A stretch of DNA of 33,951 nt. Origin: JAUYIV01 sp040882645. GTDB lineage: Bacteria; Actinomycetota; Acidimicrobiia; Spongiisociales; UBA11373. Shown here one piece after another: positions 6,421 through 15,307 of this stretch (its first letter is position 1; the number at the start of each line of letters is the position of its first letter). The stretch covers positions 1 to 33,951 of the forward strand of contig JBBEAX010000031.1 of assembly GCA_040882645.1 (NCBI GenBank), written 5' to 3'. A program made the position numbers and the translations under genes. The notes below the pieces were generated by a model. The model saw only the letters and a program-made list of their open reading frames with translations, was not told the origin of the DNA and did not search any database.

Positions 6421-7407
6421 TCAGAATTGCAGCGCGGCGGCGGCCCAATGGAACCCGGCGCCGAAAGCAGTGAGGATGACCAAGTCGCCGGCGCCGATCC
6501 GGCCCTCTTCACGCGCCTGCGCCAGGGCGAGGGGCACCGACGCCGAGCCGGTGTTGCCGAAGCGATCGACGTTTACGAACATCCGATCCTCGGCCAACCC
6601 GAGCCGGGATCGCACCGCATCGAGGATTCGCAGGTTCGCCTGGTGCGGGATCACCAGGGCCACGTCGTCGAGTGACTTGCCGATCTTCTCGAGCAGACTC
6701 TCCGTCGAGGCGGTCATCCGGCGCACCGCCTCGCGAAAGACCTCACGGCCGTTCATCACGATGTCGTGCTGGCCGCCCTTCTCCGCTTCCGCCGTGGTGA
6801 AGGGGCGCCGGGTCCCGCCGGTCTCCAAAGTGAGGATCCCGGCTCGGCTTCCATCGGTGCCCGAGTTCGCCCCGATCAGTTCCGCCTTGATGTCATCCCG
6901 GCCGACCACGACGGCCCCGGCGGCGTCTCCGAACAGGACACAGGTGTTCCGATCCCCCCAGTCCATCAGCCGGGAGATGAGCTCGACCCCCACCACCAAC
7001 ACGCGCTCCGCGCCGGCCATCACCCGCGACTTCGCTACATCGAGCCCCAGCACGAAGCCGGCACAGCCACTCCCTCCGAGGTCGAAGGCCGGGACTTCAC
7101 GAGCGCCGAGGCGGTGCTGGAGGAATGCGGCGGTGTCCGGCGTGTACACCTCGGGGGTATCGGACGCCACGATTATCTCGTCGAGATCGGTCGCCGCCAG
7201 ACCAGCATCGGCCAGCGCCTTGTCGGCGGCGGCGGCGGCGAGATCGAGGGTCGTTTCGTCGTCGGCGGCGTAGCGGCGCTCCTTGATGCCAGTGCGCTCG
7301 GTGATCCAGGCGTCATCGGTATCGACGAGCTTCGACCAGTCGTCGTTGGTCATGACTCGCGTGGGGGTGTACGAACCGAAACCCACCAGACCTATGCGAC
7401 TGCTCAC
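6421..7407 (-). CDS. fabH: 3-oxoacyl-ACP synthase III (KAS III)
   Basis: A 328-residue thiolase-fold condensing enzyme that joins an acyl-CoA starter to malonyl-ACP in the first step of fatty-acid synthesis. The catalytic triad is visible: Cys115 in GGSGCAGF, His255 in IPHQANLRILD and Asn285 in GNTGSAS. The early WITERTGIKERR and late GAGFHWAAA are also family marks, and length is standard. It starts with GTG and is divergent from the UPF0316 gene. It does not sit in a fab cluster, so it may serve a special starter or a secondary lipid; KAS III paralogues are common in actinobacteria. Function as a condensing enzyme is sure, its pathway is not. Confidence 0.92.
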   Translation of the reverse strand: MSSRIGLVGFGSYTPTRVMTNDDWSKLVDTDDAWITERTGIKERRYAADDETTLDLAAAAADKALADAGLAATDLDEIIVASDTPEVYTPDTAAFLQHRLGAREVPAFDLGGSGCAGFVLGLDVAKSRVMAGAERVLVVGVELISRLMDWGDRNTCVLFGDAAGAVVVGRDDIKAELIGANSGTDGSRAGILTLETGGTRRPFTTAEAEKGGQHDIVMNGREVFREAVRRMTASTESLLEKIGKSLDDVALVIPHQANLRILDAVRSRLGLAEDRMFVNVDRFGNTGSASVPLALAQAREEGRIGAGDLVILTAFGAGFHWAAAALQF

Positions 7408-7526
7408 GACACCCCGCTCGCCTTCTCCCGAACACGTTACGCCGCCATCGACGGCCGCGCGGCCCGGTGCGCGACCCGGATTCGGACTGGCCGCGGGAGC
7501 CGGGGAGAATGGACCGGATCAGCCGG

Positions 7527-8054
7527 ATGGAACTCGCACTCACCTCTCTCGGGATCTTCTTATTGCGCATCGGCGATGTGTCGATCGCCAGCGTCCGCAT
7601 CGTGACGCTCATGCGCGGTCGCATCGTGCTGGCTGCGGTGCTCGGTTTCTTCGAATCGCTGTTCTGGGTGAGCGCGGCCGCGATCGTGTTCGCCAACCTC
7701 GACAACCCGGTGCGTATCGTTGCGTTCGCCGCGGGATTCGCCGCCGGCACCCTGCTCGGCGGCTACATCGAGCGCTGGCTGGCGATGGGTACCGCATTCA
7801 TCCGTATCGTCGCCCCCATCGACTCGCCTGCGGTCGCCTCCGCCTTACGGGAGAAGGGATACGCGGTCACGGTCATCAACGCCGAGGGCCGCGACGGTGA
7901 GGTGCGGGTGACGTTCCTGGTGCTCCCCCGCCGCCAGGCAAAGCTGGCCATGGGGATCATCCACACCACCAATCCAGCGGCGTTCGTGACCATCGAGGAC
8001 ATCCGGATCGCCGAAGTTGCCAGGCGTTACCGAGCCAGCGCGGTCCGCAAGTAG
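7527..8054 (+). CDS. UPF0316 membrane protein (DUF5698/DUF2179)
   Basis: A 175-residue protein of the UPF0316 (YebE-like) family. It has three N-terminal membrane helices beginning with LGIFLLRIGDVSIASVRIVTL, where the LRxxDVS-RxxxxxRGR signature is seen, followed by a cytoplasmic alpha/beta DUF2179-type domain (REKGYAVTVINAEGRDGEV). DUF2179 domains are thought to bind small ligands; the role is unknown. ATG 7527 matches the family start; another in-frame ATG at 7509 has a GGGGAG too close to it. The gene is divergent from fabH with a 119-bp gap. Confidence 0.8.
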   Translation: MELALTSLGIFLLRIGDVSIASVRIVTLMRGRIVLAAVLGFFESLFWVSAAAIVFANLDNPVRIVAFAAGFAAGTLLGGYIERWLAMGTAFIRIVAPIDSPAVASALREKGYAVTVINAEGRDGEVRVTFLVLPRRQAKLAMGIIHTTNPAAFVTIEDIRIAEVARRYRASAVRK

Positions 8055-8126
8055 CGGTTCAGCGACGCCGGCGAAGCGGTCCGTCTCCAGGGGTCGTACC
8101 ATCCGGTTTCCACGTACAGGAGGAAC

Positions 8127-9443
8127 ATGCCGACTCGCGTCGTCATTCTCGGGGCCGCAGGCCGGGACTTTCACAACTTCAACGTCCTCTACCGCGACAA
8201 CCCCCAGTTCGAGGTGATCGCATTCACCGCCACCCAGATCCCCGACATCGCCGGGCGGAGATACCCGCCGGAACTCGCCGGAGACTTGTATCCCAACGGG
8301 GTCCCCATCCATCCCGAGGAAGACCTCGAGAAGCTGATCAGTGAACACGGCGTGGATCTCGTCGTGTTCTCCTACTCCGACGTCTCCCATGAGCACGTGA
8401 TGCACCTCGCCGCCCGCTCGGTGGCCAGCGGAGCGGCGTATCACATGCCGGGCGGCGAGACGATGCTCAGGTCCAAGAAGCCGGTCGTATCGGTCACCGC
8501 GGCGCGCACCGGCTCGGGCAAGAGCCAGACGAGCCGAAAGATTCGGGGAATCGTCGCCGCCTCGGGCAAGACGGCGGCCGCGATTCGCCACCCGATGCCC
8601 TACGGGAACCTGGTCAACCAGCGTCTGCAGCGGTTCGAGACCTTTGCCGATCTGGACGCCGCCGAGGCGACCATCGAGGAGCGAGAGGAGTACGAGCCGT
8701 ACTTGCTCGACGGCGCGGTCGTGTTCGCAGGGGCGGACTACGCGGCGATCCTGGAGGCAGCCGAGGCCGAGGCCGAGATCATCCTCTGGGATGGGGGCAA
8801 CAACGACACGCCGTTCATCGCCCCGAACATCGACATCTGCGTGCTCGACCCCCACCGCGCCGGCCATGAGCTGCGGTATTGGCCGGGCGAGGCAAACCTG
8901 CGGCGGGCGAATGTGATCGTCATCAACAAGGTGGACTCGGCGAAGCCCGAGGACCTCGAGACGGTCCGCCGCAACGTTGCTGCCACCAACCCGGATGCAA
9001 CCGTCATCGAAGCCGAGTCGCAGGTACGGGTAGACGACCCCTCGACGATCAAGGGCAAGCGGGTACTGGTGATCGAAGACGGCCCCACCACCACCCACGG
9101 CGACATGGGCTTCGGGGCCGGGCTCATTGCGGCGAAGCGGCACGGGGCGGCCGAGATCATCGATCCCCGCAAGTACGCGGTCGGTTCGATCGCCACGATG
9201 TTCGAGACGTACACCCACCTCGCCGATGTGCTGCCGGCGATGGGCTACGGCGACAAGCAGCGGATGGAACTCCGGGAAACGATCCACGCGGCAGCCAAGG
9301 ACGCCGACGTGATCGTCATCGGAACCCCGATCGACCTCGCCCGGGTGCTCGACCTCGAGGTGCCCAGCGTCAGGGTCTTCTATGACCTGGTCGAGGTGAA
9401 AGGCCCCACCCTGGAAGAGGTGCTCAAGCCCCTGCTCGACTGA
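8127..9443 (+). CDS. Cyclic 2,3-diphosphoglycerate synthetase-like GTPase
   Basis: A 438-residue NTPase resembling cyclic 2,3-diphosphoglycerate synthetase. The N-terminal Rossmann-like part starts RVVILGAAGRDFHNFN; the P-loop is ARTGSGKSQ at 126-134; WDGGNNDTPF at 221-230 and INKVD at 266-270 are further nucleotide-site motifs typical of SIMIBI/G3E-like GTPases. In methanogenic archaea the enzyme closes 2,3-DPG to the thermoprotectant cDPG; bacterial relatives carry the annotation but their product is not established. AGGAGGAAC precedes the ATG, a strong SD. It ends 134 bp before the glycyl-radical pair, which has its own promoter. Confidence 0.8.
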   Translation: MPTRVVILGAAGRDFHNFNVLYRDNPQFEVIAFTATQIPDIAGRRYPPELAGDLYPNGVPIHPEEDLEKLISEHGVDLVVFSYSDVSHEHVMHLAARSVASGAAYHMPGGETMLRSKKPVVSVTAARTGSGKSQTSRKIRGIVAASGKTAAAIRHPMPYGNLVNQRLQRFETFADLDAAEATIEEREEYEPYLLDGAVVFAGADYAAILEAAEAEAEIILWDGGNNDTPFIAPNIDICVLDPHRAGHELRYWPGEANLRRANVIVINKVDSAKPEDLETVRRNVAATNPDATVIEAESQVRVDDPSTIKGKRVLVIEDGPTTTHGDMGFGAGLIAAKRHGAAEIIDPRKYAVGSIATMFETYTHLADVLPAMGYGDKQRMELRETIHAAAKDADVIVIGTPIDLARVLDLEVPSVRVFYDLVEVKGPTLEEVLKPLLD

Positions 9444-9530
9444 CCAGATGCCAAGGGAACCAGCGCGTCGGCCGGTCGCCGAGGCAACGGCAGCCGTGCT
9501 TTTCGGCGCTCACAGGGTCCTCCGCCCCTA

Positions 9531-9558
9531 TTGGTGGCACCGCTTCGCTCCCGATAAT
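9531..9558 (+). promoter_or_regulatory. Sigma-70 promoter for the yjjI-yjjW pair
   Basis: TTGGTG at 9531-9536, a 16-base spacer and GATAAT at 9553-9558 give a good -35/-10 pair. Transcription would begin near 9565, leaving a leader of about a dozen bases that consists mainly of the SD AAGGAGGGGG. No operator-like palindrome is evident. Confidence 0.55.
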
Positions 9559-9577
9559 GGGTTCGGAAGGAGGGGGC

Positions 9578-11113
9578 ATGGACGACTTGAACGAGTTTCG
9601 TCAGTCGGCGTATCGACTCGTCACCACCCCCAACCTGTCCTACCGCCAGCGGCTCCATCAGCTGGCGTTGCTCGCCGAGGAGGCCCTGCCCTACCCGAAG
9701 CTGTCGCCTGAGGCCGCCGATGCCCTGTCGACCGGATTGGTGTCGGATCTCGCCGAAGGCCATGCCCCCTATCGCCCCCGCTACCTGCTCCCCGACTATT
9801 CGGTGGCACTCCGCGAGGGCAGCGAGTACCTGGAACTCGAGCCGGCCACAGGGCTCGAGGATGCCCTGACCAACCTCCAGATCCTCTATCACAACGTTCC
9901 CTCGATCACCTCGTACCCCGTGTACCTGGGCGACCTCGATGCGCTCCTTCTCCCTCATATCGGGGACGCCGACGACGACGCCCTCGACGCCCACCTGACC
10001 CGGTTCTGGCGGTTCCTCGATCGGACGATCCCCGATGCCTTCAGCCACGCCAACATCGGGCCCGTCGACAATCCGATCGCCCGGTCGGTGCTCCGGGTCG
10101 ACGCCGCCCTCGCCCAGGTGGTGCCGAATCTCACGCTGAAGTACGACCCCAACGTGACGAGCGACGAGCTGATCGGCCTCGCCGCCCGGTCGATCGCTCG
10201 AGTCAACAAGCCCCACATCGCCAACCACCCCATGATCGCCGCCGACTTCCCGGAGGGATACGGCGTGGTGAGTTGCTACAACACCCTGCCGCTCGGAGGC
10301 GGGTCCCACACGCTGGTCCGCCTCGACCTGAAGGAGAGCGCCGCCAGGGCTTCCGGAGGGATCGACCACTACCTCGAAAAAGATCTTCCGGAACACGCCG
10401 CCCTGGTCTTCGAGATCATGGAGGCGCGGATCAAGTTCCTGGTCGAGGAGTCCGGGTTCTACGACCACCACTTCCTGGTGAAGGAGGGCATGCTCCACCC
10501 CGAGCGGTTCACCGCCATGTTCGGGATCTTCGGGATGGCCGAAGCGGTGAGGATCCTGCTCGGCGGAACGTCCCGATACGGGCACGACCCCGAGGCGAAC
10601 TACCTCGCCGACCGGATCATCGAAGTCGTCGACCGTCTGGTGGACGAGCGCCCGCTGCCCCACTGCCGCCAGGGCCGAGCCACCCTGCACGCCCAATCCG
10701 GGATCGGCGACGATGTCGGAGTCACCGCGGGAGCCCGGATCGCCACCGGTGAGGAACCGGACGTGCTCGATCACGTTGCCGCCGTCGCCGGCCACCATTC
10801 CCGCTTCACCAGCGGCATCAGCGACATCTTCGCCCTCGAGGGCTCGGCCCGGGCCAACCCGCAGGCGATCGTCGACGTGACGCGGGGGGCGTTCAAGGCA
10901 GGAATGCGGGAGATGACCTTCAACATCGAAGGATGCGACCTGGTGAGGGTCACCGGGTACATGGTGAAGCTGTCCGACATCGAGAAGTGGAAGCGTGAGG
11001 GATCCCGGTTGGCGAGCACCGTGCTCGGCGCTCAATCGGTAGAAAACTGGGGACTGCTCGGGCGGATGCCCCGGGTGATCAGCCATGAGCACGACCCGCG
11101 GCCTCGTCGCTAG
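9578..11113 (+). CDS. yjjI: YjjI-family glycyl radical enzyme
   Basis: A 511-residue glycyl-radical enzyme of the YjjI (DUF3029) type, whose reaction is not known. The thiyl-radical cysteine is most likely Cys233 in VVSCYNTLPLGGGSHT. The glycyl-radical loop near the C-terminus is R457-V-T-G460-Y-M-V, the canonical RVxGYxx motif. Length equals that of E. coli YjjI. The enzyme is activated by the radical-SAM protein encoded next, whose start lies 29 bp inside this gene. ATG 9578 follows AGGAGG; the ATG 21 bases earlier lies on the SD itself. Such radicals are destroyed by oxygen, so use under anoxia is expected. Confidence 0.88.
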   Translation: MDDLNEFRQSAYRLVTTPNLSYRQRLHQLALLAEEALPYPKLSPEAADALSTGLVSDLAEGHAPYRPRYLLPDYSVALREGSEYLELEPATGLEDALTNLQILYHNVPSITSYPVYLGDLDALLLPHIGDADDDALDAHLTRFWRFLDRTIPDAFSHANIGPVDNPIARSVLRVDAALAQVVPNLTLKYDPNVTSDELIGLAARSIARVNKPHIANHPMIAADFPEGYGVVSCYNTLPLGGGSHTLVRLDLKESAARASGGIDHYLEKDLPEHAALVFEIMEARIKFLVEESGFYDHHFLVKEGMLHPERFTAMFGIFGMAEAVRILLGGTSRYGHDPEANYLADRIIEVVDRLVDERPLPHCRQGRATLHAQSGIGDDVGVTAGARIATGEEPDVLDHVAAVAGHHSRFTSGISDIFALEGSARANPQAIVDVTRGAFKAGMREMTFNIEGCDLVRVTGYMVKLSDIEKWKREGSRLASTVLGAQSVENWGLLGRMPRVISHEHDPRPRR

Positions 11114-11936
11114 CTCGCTGCGATCCAGCCTGGTCGACGGACCCGGCAACCGGCACGTGGTGTTCCTCCAGGGGTGCAACTTCGACTGTGTGGCATGCCA
11201 CAACCCCTCGACCATCAACGTGTGCGACTCGTGTGCCGTCTGTGTCGACCAGTGCCCGTTGGATGCTCTGGCATTGTCCGCCGGGCGGATCGTGTTCGAC
11301 CTGGAAGCCTGTGACGGATGCGACCTGTGCCTCGAGGTGTGCCCTACGGACTCGTCACCCATGGTCCGGGAGATGACGGTCGAGGACATCACCGGAGAGA
11401 TACGCCAGCATGCCGCCTTCCTGTCGGGGGTGACCGCAACCGGCGGGGAGCCGACACTGCAACTCGACTTCCTTGTCGATCTCTTCGCCACGATCAAGGC
11501 CGACCCCGATCTGAAGCACCTGACCACCTTGGTCGACACCAACGGCACGCTCGCCATCGAGGGATGGGAGCGCCTCGCCCCGGTGCTCGACGGGGCGATG
11601 GTCGACCTCAAGGCGGGCACCCCGTGGCTCCACCGGCAACTCACGGGCCACGGCGATTCCGCGGTCAGGGCGTCGATCCGCTGGCTCCATGACCACGCAA
11701 AGCTCGCCGAGGTGCGTCTCCTCGTGGTGGAAGGGGTCACCGACACCGAGGTCGAACTCGACGCCTGGGCGGGGTTCGTCGGCGGCCTGGGCGAGGGCGT
11801 ACCGCTGCGCCTCATGGCCTTTCGCCACCAGGGCACCCGACCGCAGGCGAGGGCGTGGCCCGAGCCCTCCATCGACGCCATCGACCGGGTCGAGCAGCGA
11901 CTAGCCGACTACGGGTTCACCAACGTGGTGCGATGA
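11085..11936 (+). CDS. yjjW: YjjW-type glycyl radical enzyme activase (radical SAM)
   Basis: A 283-residue radical-SAM activase that abstracts a hydrogen from the partner's Gly460. The SAM cluster is C31-x3-C35-x2-C38 (GCNFDCVACHNP). A ferredoxin-like insert follows with two cysteine sets, CDSCAVCVDQCP and CDGCDLCLEVCP, which would hold two more [4Fe-4S] clusters, as in other GRE activases. TGGEP, the SAM-binding motif, and VDTNG lie downstream. The gene overlaps yjjI by 29 bp, so expression is coupled. It ends one base before the stop of the convergent giant gene. Confidence 0.9.
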   Translation: MSTTRGLVASSLRSSLVDGPGNRHVVFLQGCNFDCVACHNPSTINVCDSCAVCVDQCPLDALALSAGRIVFDLEACDGCDLCLEVCPTDSSPMVREMTVEDITGEIRQHAAFLSGVTATGGEPTLQLDFLVDLFATIKADPDLKHLTTLVDTNGTLAIEGWERLAPVLDGAMVDLKAGTPWLHRQLTGHGDSAVRASIRWLHDHAKLAEVRLLVVEGVTDTEVELDAWAGFVGGLGEGVPLRLMAFRHQGTRPQARAWPEPSIDAIDRVEQRLADYGFTNVVR

Positions 11937-11937
11937 G

Positions 11938-14900
11938 TCACTGAGCGCCGCCGACCCCCGTCGGTGGGATGAGCGTGGTCACGACCGGCTCCCGTGTCGT
12001 GGTGGTGGCGTTCGGATCGGTCGTGGTCGTGATCCCCGGGTCGGTGGTGGTCGTTTCCCCACCCGACACCGCCGACCGCTCCGGCGACCCGCCGATGGCG
12101 TAGACCACGCCATCCGCGCTGGTGACAAACACGATCCCGTCGAGAACCGCCATCGATGACACGACTGCGTTGCTCGTCTGCCACTTCCAGAAAACCTCGC
12201 CGGCGGGATCTTCGGGGTTGAGGGCGATGGCGAACACCGTGCCCGCATTGTTCCCGAAGTACACCGTGTCGCCGGCGACGATCGGGGCCGACTGAATCAA
12301 CGCCCCGGAGTGGAAGATCCACTCGAACGCCTCCGGGTCGTTGTTGTTCAGGTCGATCGCGACCAGGCTGGGACCGTTGGGCACGAGGAGAAGATCGCCC
12401 ACGACCACCGGGGTGGCCGACACCCCGCCAGTAAACTGATAGACGAACCCACGGTTGGCCGGGCCTCGATCGCAGTCGCCAAGGTTGCGCGGGTACACCT
12501 GGCCCTCGGCGGTGGCGAGATAGACGACCCCGCCCGAGATGACCGGGTTGTAGTCGATGTTCCCCAGCGGGGCCGACTCGCAGATTCCCTCACCTGTTTC
12601 AGCGTCGATCAGGTACAGGCGACCCTGGGAACCTCTCGTGGTCACATAGACGATGCCCTCGTGGTAGGCCGGGGCCGCACGCACCGGCCCCATCGCCTCA
12701 CCATCGAGGCCGGTGAAGGTCCACTCGATCTCCCGGCTCAACGGCAGCATCGAGATGATCTCGGCCGAATTCGGCCGGCTCGACGCCACGATCACCCGGG
12801 AATCCACCATCACGGGCGCGCCGACGATGCTCCCCTCCGTCGGTACCTCCCAGAAGGGTCCGGTGCCGGCGACCAGCGCGTCGCGGAAGTAGACGGTCCC
12901 ACTGGCGTCGCCGAAGGCGATGATCGTCCGGGCGCCACCCTGGCCGCCCACTCCCCCCTCGGTGACCCCGCTCACCGCGGGGGTGGCCCGCAGGGCGTCG
13001 CCGGCCGAGTAGTTCCACAGCTCCGAGCCGTCGGTCATGTCGAGGGCGTACAGCGTGTTGTCGGAACTGGCGATGAACGTCCACTGTCCGAAAGTGATCG
13101 GCGACGCCACGATCTGATCGGCGGTGGGGAAGGTCCAGTAGGCACCTTCCGCGGTGCCGACCCCTCTGGCCGCCGGGGCGACCCCGGATCGACCGTTGTC
13201 GACGCCGTAGATCCAGCCGCCGAGGAACCGATCCGCCGGCGCGGCGAGCCGGCGGTCCTCGAGTGCCAGCGTGGTCGTAGTCGTGGTGCCTTCGGTGGTC
13301 GAAGCGGCTTCCGGAGTCGTCGACTCGGGAGCAAAGAGGGTCACCATCCCGAAACTGACGGCACCTGCCAGCGCGACTACCGCCGCAGCCGTGGTGATTC
13401 GCCGGGCCCACGACGTCACCTGACGCCGGCGCACCAGGCCCTGGGCGCGACGTTGGGCAGGGCTGAGAACCTCGTATCCGGCCAGGCCCGCCTCCGACAC
13501 CACCTGGGCCCACTGAGCGGTGAGGGTGTCGGCCGCGGCCTGGTCGTCGACGACCTCCACGCGCAGGGCGGCAGCAACATGAGGCAGTGAGGCCCACTCC
13601 TCCGCCCACGACTCAGGCAAATGGTGCATAACCCCTTGGGCGGCAAAGCCAACCGCCTGGCCACCAGGGTCGGACCACAGCGAAGCGGCATCGGCGGCCC
13701 GGATGGCCACCGTCGGCAGTCCCAGGTCGATGGCCAGGCCCGCAGCGGAGAGAGCGAGCTCAGGATCCTTCTCCCGTTGCGAGCGCTCGATCATCAGCTC
13801 CACAGACGGCAGGTTCCACCTTGCCTGGAGCAACTCGTCCGTGAGATCCTCGACCGCCTTCTTCGGCCACGGCGCGTCCTTCGGCAGGGCGAGAAGTCGG
13901 ACGACCTCGATCTCCTTGCGCAGCCGGAGACCGTCGACACCTTCAGGGGTCACCGCCAGGGCGGCACCCGCTTCGGCGGACGCCTCGTCGAGACGCCCGA
14001 GCCCGGTGAGCGCCCGTGCGCGGAGAATCCTGGCGCGGTTCTCCCACGCGGGAAGGTCCGACAAGGCGAACTGCAGGACCCGGTCGGCGGACCCCAAAGC
14101 CTCCTCGAAACGCTCGAAGTACAAGGCTCCTTCGGCGCGGGCGATCGCGGCGAGGAACGAGATGACCGGAGCGCCCAAGTCGTAAGCGGACGCCTCGGCG
14201 CGCCCTACTGCTTCCAGTGCCTCCTTGGGGTGCCCTGAGGCAAAGGCGGCTCTCGCCCAGTAGACCTCTTTGTCGGCGTGGGAAAAGGGTCCTTCGAGTT
14301 CGAGGGCCTCGCCGCGGAGCCGGTCGAAGCTGGTCTCGGCGTCTCGTGCCTCACCACGATCGAGCTGGACCCAAGCGCGATTGACACGCCCGGTGAACCG
14401 CTGGCTCTCATTCCCATGCCTGGTGAGGAGCTCGAGTCCGGTTTCGAGGACCCGGTCCGACTCGCGGGGGAAACCGATGCGGCTCAGCACTCGACCGCGC
14501 AAGGTGAGCATCGACCCCGCCTCAGCGGGGGTGCCGGACGCCCAGGCCTCGCCCTCGCCCAGGGCGGCGTAGGTCTCGGCGCGCTGGGACTCTTGGAGGT
14601 CGTCGGCGACCACCGTCGTAAAGCGCAGGGCATCGACTCGCTCCAGTCCCTCGAGCCAGCGGACGGCCACCTCGAGGTCTTGCATGGCATCGTGCGAGCG
14701 TCCGGTGGAACGAAGATGCCGAGCGCGCATGAGGTGGAGCTTCCCCTGGGTGGGCCGATCGAGCCCGGGGGCGTGTCCCTGGGCATCGAGGGCAAGGCTC
14801 GCCAGGTCGGCGGCTGCCCGCGGATCGGTGCCTGGAGCCAGCGCCGCAGAGGCGAGGGGGTCGCGCGCCTCCTGCCAGCGTCCGGCGGTCACATATAAGC

Positions 14901-15189
14901 GGCCGATATCCGCCTGGCTCCCCCCGCGGGCGGCGATCGCTTCGGCAAGGGACGCCGCCAGTTGGCCGTCGCGAACCGCCGACGCATCGCTGTCGTCGGC
15001 CTGCGGTCCAGGGGCGAATCCGCCGTCGCGAAATTCGAGGTGTCCGCCCGCTACCAGAAGCTCACCCTCGTCGACGACCGCTGAGACCTCGACGCCGAGG
15101 GCCGCCGCCGCCTCTTCGGGTCTCACCGGGCGGGGCGAGAGGCGCGCGAGCGCCTTCAGGTCACGACTGACATTGGCCAACTTGCCCAC
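11938..15189 (-). CDS. TPR - single TM - PQQ beta-propeller protein (1083 aa)
   Basis: A three-part protein. Residues 1-590 are cytoplasmic, alpha-helical and TPR-like, with repeated ALxxxGRxxEA helices after a small winged-helix-like start. One membrane helix lies at about 597-619. A Thr-rich linker (624-644) leads to an external eight-stranded-repeat PQQ/BamB-like beta-propeller of about 390 residues, with recurrent LYALDMTDGSELW, GxVYxA and PxVxGGVVYLAT blades, then a second Thr-rich tail. No kinase, protease or other catalytic domain is seen, so a scaffold or outside-to-inside sensor is inferred. Start is GTG at 15189 with AAAAGGG very close; TTG at 15180 is spaced better and is an alternative. 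Confidence 0.85.
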   Translation of the reverse strand: MGKLANVSRDLKALARLSPRPVRPEEAAAALGVEVSAVVDEGELLVAGGHLEFRDGGFAPGPQADDSDASAVRDGQLAASLAEAIAARGGSQADIGRLYVTAGRWQEARDPLASAALAPGTDPRAAADLASLALDAQGHAPGLDRPTQGKLHLMRARHLRSTGRSHDAMQDLEVAVRWLEGLERVDALRFTTVVADDLQESQRAETYAALGEGEAWASGTPAEAGSMLTLRGRVLSRIGFPRESDRVLETGLELLTRHGNESQRFTGRVNRAWVQLDRGEARDAETSFDRLRGEALELEGPFSHADKEVYWARAAFASGHPKEALEAVGRAEASAYDLGAPVISFLAAIARAEGALYFERFEEALGSADRVLQFALSDLPAWENRARILRARALTGLGRLDEASAEAGAALAVTPEGVDGLRLRKEIEVVRLLALPKDAPWPKKAVEDLTDELLQARWNLPSVELMIERSQREKDPELALSAAGLAIDLGLPTVAIRAADAASLWSDPGGQAVGFAAQGVMHHLPESWAEEWASLPHVAAALRVEVVDDQAAADTLTAQWAQVVSEAGLAGYEVLSPAQRRAQGLVRRRQVTSWARRITTAAAVVALAGAVSFGMVTLFAPESTTPEAASTTEGTTTTTTLALEDRRLAAPADRFLGGWIYGVDNGRSGVAPAARGVGTAEGAYWTFPTADQIVASPITFGQWTFIASSDNTLYALDMTDGSELWNYSAGDALRATPAVSGVTEGGVGGQGGARTIIAFGDASGTVYFRDALVAGTGPFWEVPTEGSIVGAPVMVDSRVIVASSRPNSAEIISMLPLSREIEWTFTGLDGEAMGPVRAAPAYHEGIVYVTTRGSQGRLYLIDAETGEGICESAPLGNIDYNPVISGGVVYLATAEGQVYPRNLGDCDRGPANRGFVYQFTGGVSATPVVVGDLLLVPNGPSLVAIDLNNNDPEAFEWIFHSGALIQSAPIVAGDTVYFGNNAGTVFAIALNPEDPAGEVFWKWQTSNAVVSSMAVLDGIVFVTSADGVVYAIGGSPERSAVSGGETTTTDPGITTTTDPNATTTTREPVVTTLIPPTGVGGAQ

Positions 15190-15265
15190 CCCTTTTGGTC
15201 CCAGAGGCTCACGACGATCATGGGGACATTACCGATTCGCAGGCCACCCTGGGAGCGGGCGCGTT

Positions 15266-15293
15266 GAAGGGGCGGGGATGAGCCCGCCCCTTC
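15266..15293 (-). terminator. Hairpin terminator after the sigma operon
   Basis: GAAGGGGCGGG at 15266-15276 pairs perfectly with CCCGCCCCTTC at 15283-15293 across a 6-base loop, an 11-bp stem. It lies 15 bases past the stop of the minus-strand membrane gene and ahead of the next minus-strand gene. There is no U-run, as is common for actinobacterial terminators. Confidence 0.75.
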
Positions 15294-15307
15294 AGTCAGC
15301 CTTGGGT

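Noticed and set aside
9380..11881. 833-codon minus-strand open frame
   Set aside because: It covers yjjI and yjjW on the opposite strand, where motifs and coupling are clear; its composition is that of a shadow frame.
12310..13590. Long plus-strand open frame of 426 codons
   Set aside because: It is antisense to the PQQ-propeller gene, has Arg/His/Gly-rich shadow composition and no family features.
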